Below the pieces are notes generated by a model, which saw nothing but the letters and a program-made list of their open reading frames with translations, did not search any database and was not told the origin of the DNA. Shown here one piece after another: positions 1 to 5,945 of a DNA stretch of 12,473 nt. Source of the stretch: JAUNST01 sp964452285 (lineage in GTDB: Bacteria; Patescibacteriota; Microgenomatia; UBA1400; PJMF01); the NCBI GenBank assembly GCA_964452285.1, contig CAYVKW010000031.1, forward strand, positions 1 to 12,473, read 5' to 3'. Position 1 is the first letter of the stretch, and every line of letters starts with the position of its first letter. Made by a program: the position numbers and the translations under genes.

Positions 1-51
1 TACGGCATACGCACCTCAAGCGTACGTGTATACCAATTTCACCACCTGGGC
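1..51 (-). tRNA. tRNA-Leu (anticodon GAG), 5' part, cut by window edge
   Basis: Read on the minus strand from 51, the sequence opens with the acceptor strand GCCCAGG, then TG, then a D-arm containing AATTGGTA. A perfect 5-bp anticodon stem follows (TACGC/GCGTA, + positions 20-24 and 8-12) around the loop TTGAGGT. The anticodon is GAG (+ 15-17 read in reverse), which decodes CUC/CUU leucine codons. The few bases left look like the start of the long class II variable arm. The T arm and the 3' acceptor strand lie outside the window, so cloverleaf closure cannot be checked. The order and spacing match bacterial tRNA-Leu closely. Confidence 0.88.
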
Positions 52-62
52 AAGACCGACAT

Positions 63-68
63 ATTATA
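63..68 (-). promoter_or_regulatory. -10 box of the tRNA-Leu promoter
   Basis: A perfect TATAAT on the minus strand ends 11 nt before the first tRNA base, which would give a very short 5' leader. No convincing -35 hexamer is seen 16-18 bp upstream. The stretch from here to about 195 is A-rich and holds no gene I can support. Confidence 0.6.
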
Positions 69-195
69 CCTTATTTTAAAGTGAAAAAGCAAACCAAAAA
101 ATTTACCCAAAATAGACTCACGCACCTTCAAAAATCAACAAAGTAGGGGAGATGTAGAATAAAGCAGCTGTTCATCACGAAATAAATCTTTTGCT

Positions 196-234
196 CAATT
201 AAAAGAAAAGCCCGCGCGATTTCATCGCGCGGGC
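196..234 (-). terminator. Rho-independent terminator of the 154-aa unknown gene
   Basis: A perfect 11-bp GC-rich inverted repeat (210-220 and 224-234, arm GCCCGCGCGAT) surrounds a 3-nt loop. On the minus strand it is followed by CTTTTCTTTT. It begins 7 bases after the stop codon of the minus-strand gene ending at 242, which is classic intrinsic-terminator geometry. Its high GC content stands out sharply from the AT-rich surroundings. Confidence 0.9.
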
Positions 235-241
235 CAAAACT

Positions 242-706
242 CTAAAAATCTAGGTCATCTTCATCGAAGATGACCATGTCATCAATTTCAGCAAAATCGT
301 TTTCGATTTGCCGTCTTCTCTCTTCCTCCCTATTTAAGTCTACTAGTTTCTCCGCCAATAGGGCCTTTTCACCCAATTTTGCCACGTACTTTTCCCACAC
401 TCCGTGGTGGTAAATACGCACATTGCCAGCATAATCACTGGAAAACACACAGTCTTTGTCGTTTGGCATTTTCAACCAAACGACCAAGTTCGGGACGTAA
501 GTATCCAGTCGGATACTTATTTTGTCGTCCTCATAAAAGTCGTAAGAACCATAGCCTTTCATTTCATAGCGCGTGCGCAGATTGGTTACCACTGTCACTA
601 ATTGATTAAAGAGCTCTTCACTTGGCAGCGGCATTCCCTCCTCACCTCTGATTTTGAAGCTGCTAGATCCCTGACCATTTAATAACTGGAAAAACTTCAC
701 CTTCAT
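242..706 (-). CDS. Unknown 154-aa protein with acidic C-terminus
   Basis: I do not recognise this protein. The ATG at 706 is chosen because GAGGAGGA lies just upstream, a strong Shine-Dalgarno match; an in-frame TTG at 742 would add 12 residues rich in Lys and Ser but has no such site. The first two thirds look like a mixed alpha/beta fold with aromatic-rich strands (GYGSYDFYEDDKISIRL, then a hydrophobic VVWLKM strand). A charged helix of roughly 25 residues with an EEERRR run follows, then a very acidic tail ending DEDDLDF. No signal peptide or membrane segment is seen, so it is probably cytoplasmic. It sits alone between a near-consensus promoter and a strong terminator, so it is a monocistronic, probably well-expressed gene. 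Function is unknown. Confidence 0.8.
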   Translation of the reverse strand: MKVKFFQLLNGQGSSSFKIRGEEGMPLPSEELFNQLVTVVTNLRTRYEMKGYGSYDFYEDDKISIRLDTYVPNLVVWLKMPNDKDCVFSSDYAGNVRIYHHGVWEKYVAKLGEKALLAEKLVDLNREEERRRQIENDFAEIDDMVIFDEDDLDF

Positions 707-773
707 GTCCTCCTCATTTTTAGATTTTTTAGAGCTTCTCAAATATATGTTTGCACATACATCAACGCTTCCT

Positions 774-802
774 ATTATAACACATTATAGGTCTTTTATC
801 AA
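774..802 (-). promoter_or_regulatory. Near-consensus promoter of the 154-aa unknown gene
   Basis: On the minus strand, TTGATA (797-802) and TATAAT (774-779) are separated by exactly 17 bp, matching a housekeeping sigma promoter. Initiation near 766 would give a leader of about 60 nt before the ATG at 706, enough room for the GAGGAGG ribosome-binding site. Confidence 0.85.
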
Positions 803-859
803 GTGGCGCATTTCGTTTTAGAGGGGAGATTTTTAAAGCTTAGATTTAAACTTCAAAAC

Positions 860-1282
860 TCAAATGAACTTGTATAAATTCAACCCAATTTCTTCATCCT
901 TTTCTCGTTCCACGCGTCCTTCCAAAACCGTTATTTGTAATTCACCAGTTGCACTAATAAAGCACTCATTCAAATGTCCACCAAAAACTTGCATCTGCGC
1001 ATTACAAACATTAATATGGCAATGTAAATAAACCTCGCCTTTCATAATGGAGATATTACCCAAAAGGGCAGTAATCTCCATTGGACCGGATAAATCCATT
1101 TGTTGGTAAACTTTGGTTTCAGGATTAAAAAGACCAATTGTCACTTTATTAGTTGCTCCCAAGCCTGCAATCGTTCCCAAAGTAATCCCTTCCTTTTGAC
1201 ACAATTTCTTTACGCTCGCAATTACTTCCTCTCCTTTATCCAGTCTCACTACATAATTTTTTCCAAATCGACGGTATTCCAT
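860..1282 (-). CDS. PPC/DUF296 domain protein
   Basis: This 140-aa protein is a single PPC (DUF296) domain, a small trimeric beta-rich fold also found in plant AT-hook nuclear proteins and in many stand-alone bacterial and archaeal proteins. Family hallmarks are visible: IAGLGATNKVTIG near residues 38-50, the metal-binding type motif HCH at 87-89, and GGHLNE at 101-106 followed by a short strand and ELQITVLEG. Bacterial members are often called DNA-binding, but there is no AT-hook or other nucleic-acid motif here, so that role is unproven. The ATG at 1282 is preferred over the TTG at 1286-1288; only a weak GAAAG lies upstream. It is divergent from the aldolase gene. No clear terminator is seen after its TGA stop. 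Confidence 0.85.
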   Translation of the reverse strand: MEYRRFGKNYVVRLDKGEEVIASVKKLCQKEGITLGTIAGLGATNKVTIGLFNPETKVYQQMDLSGPMEITALLGNISIMKGEVYLHCHINVCNAQMQVFGGHLNECFISATGELQITVLEGRVEREKDEEIGLNLYKFI

Positions 1283-1316
1283 CTTCAACTTTCTTTTTTA
1301 TTTTTCACTTTTATTT

Positions 1317-1322
1317 ATTATA
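1317..1322 (-). promoter_or_regulatory. -10 box for the PPC-domain gene
   Basis: A perfect TATAAT on the minus strand sits 34 nt before the ATG at 1282. No good -35 is seen. It forms the minus-strand half of a divergent control region shared with the aldolase gene. Confidence 0.5.
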
Positions 1323-1362
1323 ACTTATTTTATTTTCCTCTTTTTAAACCTCACTTTTAAGC

Positions 1363-1368
1363 TATAAT
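1363..1368 (+). promoter_or_regulatory. -10 box for the aldolase gene
   Basis: TATAAT on the plus strand, about 40 nt before the chosen aldolase start. An in-frame ATG at 1367 overlaps this box and so cannot sit inside a transcript started from it. The -35 region is T-rich without a clear hexamer. Confidence 0.6.
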
Positions 1369-1408
1369 GGCTTTAATCAAAAAACCACATAAAAAAAGAA
1401 AGGTTACT

Positions 1409-2296
1409 ATGAATAGAGAACAATTAGCCAAAATTGCTACTGGTCACGGTTTTATTGCTGCTTTAGATCAAAGTGGCGGTAGCACTCCAAAAACCTTGGC
1501 TGCTTATGGCGTACCTGCTACCGCCTATACTGACGATGCTCAAATGTTTGAGCTCGTGCACCAGATGCGCACTCGCATTATCACTAGCCCCGCTTTTACC
1601 GGCGACTATATCTTGGGCGCGATTCTTTTTGAGCGCACTTTGGATTCTCAAATCGGTAATTTACCAACTGCCGATTATCTTTGGCAAGAAAAAAAGATTG
1701 TTCCTTTTTTAAAAATTGATCAAGGTTTAGCACTAGAAAATAATGACGTTCAGCTCATGCAAGATTTTCCTGAATTAGATAATTTATTAACTAAAGCTGT
1801 TGGCAAAGGTGTTTTTGGCACCAAAATGCGTTCTTTGATTAAGTCCGCCAATCAAGCTGGCATTGAAGCTGTTGTCGCGCAGCAATTTGATTGGGCGAAA
1901 AAAATCATTGCTCACGATTTAGTCCCAATTGTCGAGCCAGAAGTTGCTATTGATATTCCCGACAAGGCAGATGCCGAAATCATGCTCAAAGCCGCCATTG
2001 AAAAGCAACTGACTGCTTTACCTTTTGGCAAACAGATTATGCTCAAACTTAGTCTTCCCAGCTTAGACAATTTTTATCGTTCTTTTGTGGAAAATCCTCA
2101 CGTTCTCAGAGTCGTGGCTCTTTCTGGCGGCTATCCCCAAACCGAAGCAAATCTCCGTCTCGCTCGCAACCAAGGTGTCGTCGCTTCTTTTTCTCGCGCC
2201 CTTTTAGAAAATTTGAGCGCCCAGCAAACACCTGAAGAATTTGATCGCACTCTTGGACATTCCATTCAAGAAATTTACGCCGCTTCGGTCACCTAA
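1409..2296 (+). CDS. fda: Fructose-bisphosphate aldolase, class I
   Basis: The enzyme cleaves fructose 1,6-bisphosphate to glyceraldehyde 3-phosphate and dihydroxyacetone phosphate in cytoplasmic glycolysis, and runs in reverse for gluconeogenesis. The 295-aa product resembles, from memory, the staphylococcal class I enzyme along its whole length: GFIAALDQSGGSTPKTL near residues 14-30, RTRIITSPAF at 54-63, FGTKMRS at 136-142, LVPIVEPEV at 171-179, MLKLSLP at 211-217 and the phosphate-binding VALSGGY near 236-242. Lys213 in MLKL is the expected Schiff-base lysine, so the enzyme should be metal-independent. The ATG at 1409 fits the family N-terminus and has AGAAAGG upstream; the longer frame from 1367 adds a basic, non-homologous stretch and begins inside the -10 box. 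No truncation or frameshift is seen. Confidence 0.95.
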   Translation: MNREQLAKIATGHGFIAALDQSGGSTPKTLAAYGVPATAYTDDAQMFELVHQMRTRIITSPAFTGDYILGAILFERTLDSQIGNLPTADYLWQEKKIVPFLKIDQGLALENNDVQLMQDFPELDNLLTKAVGKGVFGTKMRSLIKSANQAGIEAVVAQQFDWAKKIIAHDLVPIVEPEVAIDIPDKADAEIMLKAAIEKQLTALPFGKQIMLKLSLPSLDNFYRSFVENPHVLRVVALSGGYPQTEANLRLARNQGVVASFSRALLENLSAQQTPEEFDRTLGHSIQEIYAASVT

Positions 2297-2312
2297 TTTT
2301 GTTTCTTTTTTA

Positions 2313-2355
2313 TGGCGCAAAAATTGTCTTGATAAAACAGGCAATTTTTGCGCCA
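2313..2355. terminator. 14-bp perfect hairpin after the aldolase gene
   Basis: TGGCGCAAAAATTG (2313-2326) and its exact reverse complement (2342-2355) flank a 15-nt loop. The hairpin starts 17 bases after the aldolase stop, in the gap between convergent genes. The following ATTTCTC is a poor U-tract, so it may be a weak or factor-assisted terminator, or an mRNA 3'-end stabiliser, rather than a textbook intrinsic terminator. Confidence 0.6.
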
Positions 2356-2385
2356 ATTTCTCAATAAACATCATTTATTTATTAC

Positions 2386-2454
2386 AAAATGAGTTATTAG
2401 GTAACGCAAAAACTTTTCCAGCATTCCGCTCTCCGTCACCTAATAACTCGTTTT
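2386..2454. repeat. Palindromic repeat element, copy 1
   Basis: Arms GAGTTATTAGGT (2391-2402) and ACCTAATAACTC (2438-2449) are perfect reverse complements around a 35-nt core. A second copy at 12019-12087 has the same arms, apart from one base, and the same core apart from one C/T change. The outer flanks extend the stem here as AAAAT opposite GTTTT (one G-T pair), giving about 17 bp in all. On the plus strand the stem runs into GTTTTT, so this copy could also help terminate the convergent aldolase and YugP transcripts. No target-site duplication is obvious. Confidence 0.85.
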
Positions 2455-2473
2455 TGCTCTCTTACTTCTTCTT

Positions 2474-3169
2474 TTAATCATCCCGCCGATTAAAAATCAA
2501 AACTAACCGCACGATTTGCAATAAAGCTGTTGCCACACTGGCCACATAAGTAAAAGCCGCTGCCTTTAGCACCTTTTCTCCACCTTGCATTTCTTCATTT
2601 TGCAAAATGTGCTCTTGTTCCAAAATCTTGAGCGCTTTTTTGGAAGCATCAAACTCCACTGGTAAGGTCACCAATTGAAAACCCAAAATCGCCAACTCAA
2701 ACAAAATTCCCACCCAAAAAAGCGCGTTTCCAAATAACAATCCAATCATAATCGCTATGTAGCCAGCATAAGAAGAAAAATTGATAAATGGCACCAAAGC
2801 GCTCCGCCAGCGCAAAAAGACAAAACCCTCATGATTCTGTATCACGTGTCCACATTCGTGTGCCGCCACCGCCACTGCCGCCACGCTCGTTCCTGCATAT
2901 ACCTCTGACGACAGTGCCACTTCCTCTTTTTGCGGATCGTAGTGGTCACTTAGCACACCCTTAGTTTCCACCACTTTCACTGTCTTAATTTTCTGCCCCA
3001 AAAGAATTTTCTCCGCCACTTCTTTACCAGTCAGACCCAATTTATTTTTCACTTGAGCAAATTTTTTATAAGTTGTTTTGACAAAAATTTGCGCTCCAAT
3101 CGCCAAAATCAAACTCACCCAAATGATCAAATCTGGTAAAAAATAAGTTAACGTATTTTCTCCTGACAT
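2474..3169 (-). CDS. YugP-type membrane zinc metallopeptidase
   Basis: This 231-aa membrane protein belongs to the YugP-like neutral zinc metallopeptidase family (Pfam Zn_peptidase_2); physiological substrates are not established to my knowledge. An N-terminal membrane helix spans about residues 10-30. The family stretches LSDHYDP (73-79) and SSEVYAGTSVAAVAVAAHE (87-105) precede HECGH at 104-108, whose two histidines bind zinc and whose glutamate is catalytic. Two hydrophobic segments follow at roughly 133-152 and 153-170, then LPVEFDAS (169-176), where Glu172 is the likely third ligand, and a last hydrophobic stretch near 203-226. The ATG at 3169 is chosen because AAGG lies upstream and because the alternative ATG at 3208 lies inside the -10 box. 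It converges with the aldolase gene and diverges from trigger factor. Confidence 0.92.
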   Translation of the reverse strand: MSGENTLTYFLPDLIIWVSLILAIGAQIFVKTTYKKFAQVKNKLGLTGKEVAEKILLGQKIKTVKVVETKGVLSDHYDPQKEEVALSSEVYAGTSVAAVAVAAHECGHVIQNHEGFVFLRWRSALVPFINFSSYAGYIAIMIGLLFGNALFWVGILFELAILGFQLVTLPVEFDASKKALKILEQEHILQNEEMQGGEKVLKAAAFTYVASVATALLQIVRLVLIFNRRDD

Positions 3170-3206
3170 TTTTATTTTCCTTTTCTTTTTTCTTCTTCTT
3201 TTCCCC

Positions 3207-3212
3207 ATTATA
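3207..3212 (-). promoter_or_regulatory. -10 box for the YugP gene
   Basis: TATAAT on the minus strand, giving a leader of roughly 30 nt to the ATG at 3169. The -35 region has no clear hexamer. It lies 46 bp from the trigger factor -10 box on the other strand. Confidence 0.55.
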
Positions 3213-3255
3213 AATCAAAAATAAGCATTTTAGACGCTTACTCTTTACTTTTCTC

Positions 3256-3264
3256 TGTTATAAT
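3256..3264 (+). promoter_or_regulatory. Extended -10 promoter for trigger factor
   Basis: TGTTATAAT matches an extended -10 element (TGn followed by TATAAT). Only 8 nt separate it from the ATG at 3273, so transcription would start at or within about a base of the start codon, giving a leaderless mRNA. No Shine-Dalgarno sequence is present. Confidence 0.7.
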
Positions 3265-3272
3265 ACTCACCT

Positions 3273-4310
3273 ATGACAGAAAAAAAATCATCATCAACCT
3301 CAAAAAAAACCGCTGCCACCGTGGCCGCGACTACTGAAAAAAATGCGCCTAAAAAAGCCGTTTCCACCGACAAAGCTGACAAAAACGTCCCCACCATGGA
3401 CGAAATTTTGGCTCAAAATTTCGCCACTGATCCGACTTTAGAAATCACTTTACCTTGGGCTCAGGTCAAACCAATTTATGACAAAGTTCTTGCTGCCGTA
3501 GCTCGTAATGTCAAACAAGACGGTTTTCGTCCTGGCAAAGTTCCAGCCAATGTCGCTAAAGATTTAGTCGACAAAAATTATCTCGCTCAAGAAGTTTTGC
3601 GTCAGCTGGCACCTAAATTTTTACAAGACGAATTGAAGAAAAAGCCAGAACTCAAAGTCTTCATTGAACCAGAATTGGTCATTAAAGCCGTAGAACCAGA
3701 CGCAGATTGGCAAGTTGTTGCTTATTTACCTCAAAAACCAACCATTAAATTACCAGACTATAAAAAATTCTTAACTGAAGAAAAAGCTAAAGCTTTTGCT
3801 CAAGCTCAAAAGGATCAAGCCGAAATTGCGGCTAATGCCAAAAAAGAAAAACGTGCTTACACTATTCCTACAGACGAGCAGCTGCAAGCTCAAGCCACCG
3901 ATCGCGCCCTTTTCGCCCTTTTGGCTCAAGTGCAACCCAAAATCTCTTCGATTATGGTCCGGCGTTCCGCTCAAAGAGAATTCGAGCGTTTAGTCGAACA
4001 ACTTCAAAAAAACAATCTCAAAATTGAAGATTATCTTAAACAAAGCGGCTTAGATATGGAGTCTATCAGTCAGCAATTAGCCTACAGTAGCCTGCAAAAT
4101 CTTCAGCTCGAATTTATTCTTGACGCTCTTTTGGACGCTGAGAAAATTACTGCCAGCGAAGAAGAAATTTTGGCCAAAGTCAAAGAAACTTTGCCCAATG
4201 TCACTGACTCCGCCGAACAAAAAAAGCAGCTCGAAGAACAAAGTGTCCGTGATTACATGGAATTACTCACCAAACGCAAAAAGCTTGCCGACTGGCTACT
4301 TAAACTTTAA
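3273..4310 (+). CDS. tig: Trigger factor lacking the PPIase domain
   Basis: Trigger factor binds the ribosome near the exit tunnel and shields nascent chains. The ribosome-binding domain is clear: EITLPWAQVKPIYDKVL (57-73) and the signature GFRPGKVP at 84-91, the loop that contacts the ribosomal protein uL23. It continues to about residue 165. The FKBP-type isomerase domain expected next is absent: after PDYKKF (about 167) the chain goes straight into the helical C-terminal chaperone arms, with low-complexity Lys/Ala/Gln-rich helices. The product is 345 aa against about 430-450 for the usual three-domain protein. It also carries an unusual N-terminal extension of about 45 residues rich in Lys, Thr, Ser and Ala. 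The start at 3273 is fixed by the promoter 8 nt upstream. Activity as a nascent-chain holdase without proline isomerisation is inferred. Confidence 0.88.
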   Translation: MTEKKSSSTSKKTAATVAATTEKNAPKKAVSTDKADKNVPTMDEILAQNFATDPTLEITLPWAQVKPIYDKVLAAVARNVKQDGFRPGKVPANVAKDLVDKNYLAQEVLRQLAPKFLQDELKKKPELKVFIEPELVIKAVEPDADWQVVAYLPQKPTIKLPDYKKFLTEEKAKAFAQAQKDQAEIAANAKKEKRAYTIPTDEQLQAQATDRALFALLAQVQPKISSIMVRRSAQREFERLVEQLQKNNLKIEDYLKQSGLDMESISQQLAYSSLQNLQLEFILDALLDAEKITASEEEILAKVKETLPNVTDSAEQKKQLEEQSVRDYMELLTKRKKLADWLLKL

Positions 4311-4330
4311 AAGTTTTAGCTCCAGCGTCA

Positions 4331-4359
4331 TTGACAATATTGTTCTATTTTGATATAAT
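4331..4359 (+). promoter_or_regulatory. Perfect consensus promoter for the 190-aa unknown gene
   Basis: TTGACA (4331-4336) and TATAAT (4354-4359) are separated by exactly 17 bp. The ATG at 4370 is 10 nt past the -10 box, so the transcript would be leaderless or have only a few untranslated bases. It starts 20 nt after the trigger factor stop. Confidence 0.9.
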
Positions 4360-4369
4360 AGATATTATT

Positions 4370-4942
4370 ATGACTAGCCAAAACTTGCCCAAAAAAGAAT
4401 CCCTTTCCTCCGTCTTAGACGCTTCTTCTAATATCGCCGAAAACCCAGCCGAGCTCCTAGATCATCAAGATTTAACTCCAACTCAATTATCATCGACTCG
4501 CGCTGAAAATCCTGCTCCCACTCTTGATTCCGTCAAACAAGCAACATTAGAAAACGATCTTCACCGCCTCAAGCAAAAAGCAGAAGCAGAAACTGAAGCC
4601 CAAGTTCGAGCTCAAATTGCTCAAATTCAAGCTCAGGCACAAGCAGGCAGAGAACACCTTCAAAGTCAGACCACCACCGACATTCAAGAGCTTTCTTATC
4701 ACGCCAATGCTCCTGCTCCTCTCTCTTTTCAAAGTCATTTAAAACAATTCTTTTCCCGTCATTCCAAACTTAGTCGCACTTCTTTGACCGCCTACGAAAT
4801 CTGGTCGCGCAAAGCCGCTCAACAAAGCAAAATGCAACAAGAAGCTCAAGCCAGCTCCAATTCTGGTTTAAGCGAGAGTGGTAAAGTTTTGCGTTTCGGT
4901 AATAGTACTGGCGAAGACGACACCAATCAAAAAGCGGCTTAA
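4370..4942 (+). CDS. Unknown 190-aa Gln/Ala-rich protein with coiled coil
   Basis: I do not recognise this protein. Residues 1-55 are polar and look disordered (Ser, Pro, Asn, Leu). About 57-100 form a long helix rich in Gln, Ala and Glu (repeats such as AQIAQIQAQAQA), likely coiled coil. A more basic segment follows around 120-150 (HLKQFFSRHSKLSRTSLTAYEIWSRKAA), with a conserved-looking aromatic core, then a polar tail. No signal peptide or membrane helix is seen. The ATG at 4370 is chosen from the consensus promoter; the upstream TTG at 4331 lies within the -35 box. It follows trigger factor and converges on dnaJ with a 28-base gap, but a folding role is not shown by the sequence. Confidence 0.75.
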   Translation: MTSQNLPKKESLSSVLDASSNIAENPAELLDHQDLTPTQLSSTRAENPAPTLDSVKQATLENDLHRLKQKAEAETEAQVRAQIAQIQAQAQAGREHLQSQTTTDIQELSYHANAPAPLSFQSHLKQFFSRHSKLSRTSLTAYEIWSRKAAQQSKMQQEAQASSNSGLSESGKVLRFGNSTGEDDTNQKAA

Positions 4943-4970
4943 TTTTCCCTTTATTTTTTGAAACTTTTGT

Positions 4971-5828
4971 TTAGAGACTCACACTCTTCATTTCTTCAGC
5001 CACTCGTTTTTGTTCACGGTTCGGTTTATTTGGAATATTGGCAATCAAACGTACATATAAATCACCCTTACCACCGCCTTGTAAACGCGGCACACCTTCA
5101 CCACTCAGTCTCACCATCGTGTGAGAGGCAGTGCCCTCACGCACTTTAATCACAATATCACCAGTTAAAGTCTTCACTTTGAGTTTACCACCCAAAATCA
5201 GCAAAGACAAAGGCGCTTTAATGTCCACAAACACATTCGGTCCTTCTCTGCGGAAGTATTTATCTGGTAACACATCAAAGACTACATAAGTCTGACTAAA
5301 ACGGATTCTAGTACCGTCATCAACACCAGCTGGAATTTTAATCGTTTGCGTTTTACCATTAATACTAACAGTTTTTTCCGTTCCTAAAGCCGCCTCCATA
5401 AAGGTAATTTTCATCGAAAAGGTTTGATATTGCGGGCGGCTACCAGCACGCGAAAATCCACCACCAAAAATACTATTAAAAATTTCAAACGGATCAGAAA
5501 AATCGGCATTGGTGAATGGATTTTCGCCCCCACCATAACTCCAAGTATACGGTCCACTTTGGTAGCCGCCCGCAAACGGATTACCACCCATGCCCGCGCC
5601 CGGATCAAAAGCACTATGACCAAATTGGTCATATTTAGCTTTTTTTTGCGGATCACTCAATACTTGATAAGCTTCATTAATCTCTTTGAATTTTTCCTCT
5701 GCCCCAGCTTCTTTATTTCTATCTGGATGATATTCCAAAGCCAGCTTCCGATAAGCTTTTTTTATCTCTGCTTCAGAGGAACTTTTATCTACTCCCAAAA
5801 TTTCATAATAATCACGTTTACTCGCCAT
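4971..5828 (-). CDS. DnaJ-like co-chaperone, type II (no zinc finger)
   Basis: This 285-aa J-domain protein stimulates Hsp70 (DnaK) ATPase and delivers clients. The J domain covers residues 5-70, starting RDYYEILGV, with the HPD triad at 34-36 (YHPDRNK) and the closing KAKYDQFG. A Gly/Phe-rich linker spans about 72-125 (including NPFAGG and SIFGGGF). The C-terminal substrate-binding barrels follow (about 130-285) with KTVSINGKTQTIKIPAG, a typical first-barrel sequence, and VRLSGEGVPRLQGGGKGDLYVR in the second. No CxxCxGxG repeats are present, so it is CbpA/DnaJB-like rather than canonical DnaJ. The ATG at 5828 begins MASKRDYYEILG and lies 9 nt past its -10 box. It diverges from the 7TM gene. 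Confidence 0.94.
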   Translation of the reverse strand: MASKRDYYEILGVDKSSSEAEIKKAYRKLALEYHPDRNKEAGAEEKFKEINEAYQVLSDPQKKAKYDQFGHSAFDPGAGMGGNPFAGGYQSGPYTWSYGGGENPFTNADFSDPFEIFNSIFGGGFSRAGSRPQYQTFSMKITFMEAALGTEKTVSINGKTQTIKIPAGVDDGTRIRFSQTYVVFDVLPDKYFRREGPNVFVDIKAPLSLLILGGKLKVKTLTGDIVIKVREGTASHTMVRLSGEGVPRLQGGGKGDLYVRLIANIPNKPNREQKRVAEEMKSVSL

Positions 5829-5837
5829 AGATGAGAT

Positions 5838-5865
5838 ATTATAGACCAAAAATTCGCAATGTCAA
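5838..5865 (-). promoter_or_regulatory. Consensus promoter for the DnaJ-like gene
   Basis: On the minus strand TTGACA (5860-5865) and TATAAT (5838-5843) have a 16-bp spacer. The ATG at 5828 is 9 nt past the -10, again implying a leaderless mRNA. I see no CIRCE-type inverted repeat or other heat-shock operator in the 117-bp divergent gap. Confidence 0.85.
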
Positions 5866-5926
5866 AGCCTGTTTGCTAAAAATTTTCTGACAAAAAGCAT
5901 CTTCTTTCTCCAAGTGGGGCAAATTA

Positions 5927-5935
5927 TGCTATAAT
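5927..5935 (+). promoter_or_regulatory. Extended -10 promoter for the 7TM/ATP-grasp operon
   Basis: TGCTATAAT is an extended -10 element ending 10 nt before the ATG at 5946. No clear -35 is visible. The geometry implies a leaderless transcript covering both genes of the operon. Confidence 0.7.
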
Positions 5936-5945
5936 CACCCATAAT

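Noticed and set aside
2288..2297. GTCACCTAAT at the aldolase gene end matches the repeat's right edge
   Set aside because: Only 10 bases are shared, spanning the stop codon, with no matching left arm or core; it may be chance.
2386..2454. Palindromic repeat as an integron attC site
   Set aside because: The arms do not fit the RYYYAAC/GTTRRRY core sites (GTTATTA breaks the RRR pattern), no bulged extrahelical bases are evident, and no cassette-like gene or integrase is present.
5424..5834. Open frame of 136 codons on the plus strand opposite dnaJ
   Set aside because: It is antisense to a well-supported J-domain protein and its translation is low-complexity with no family resemblance.
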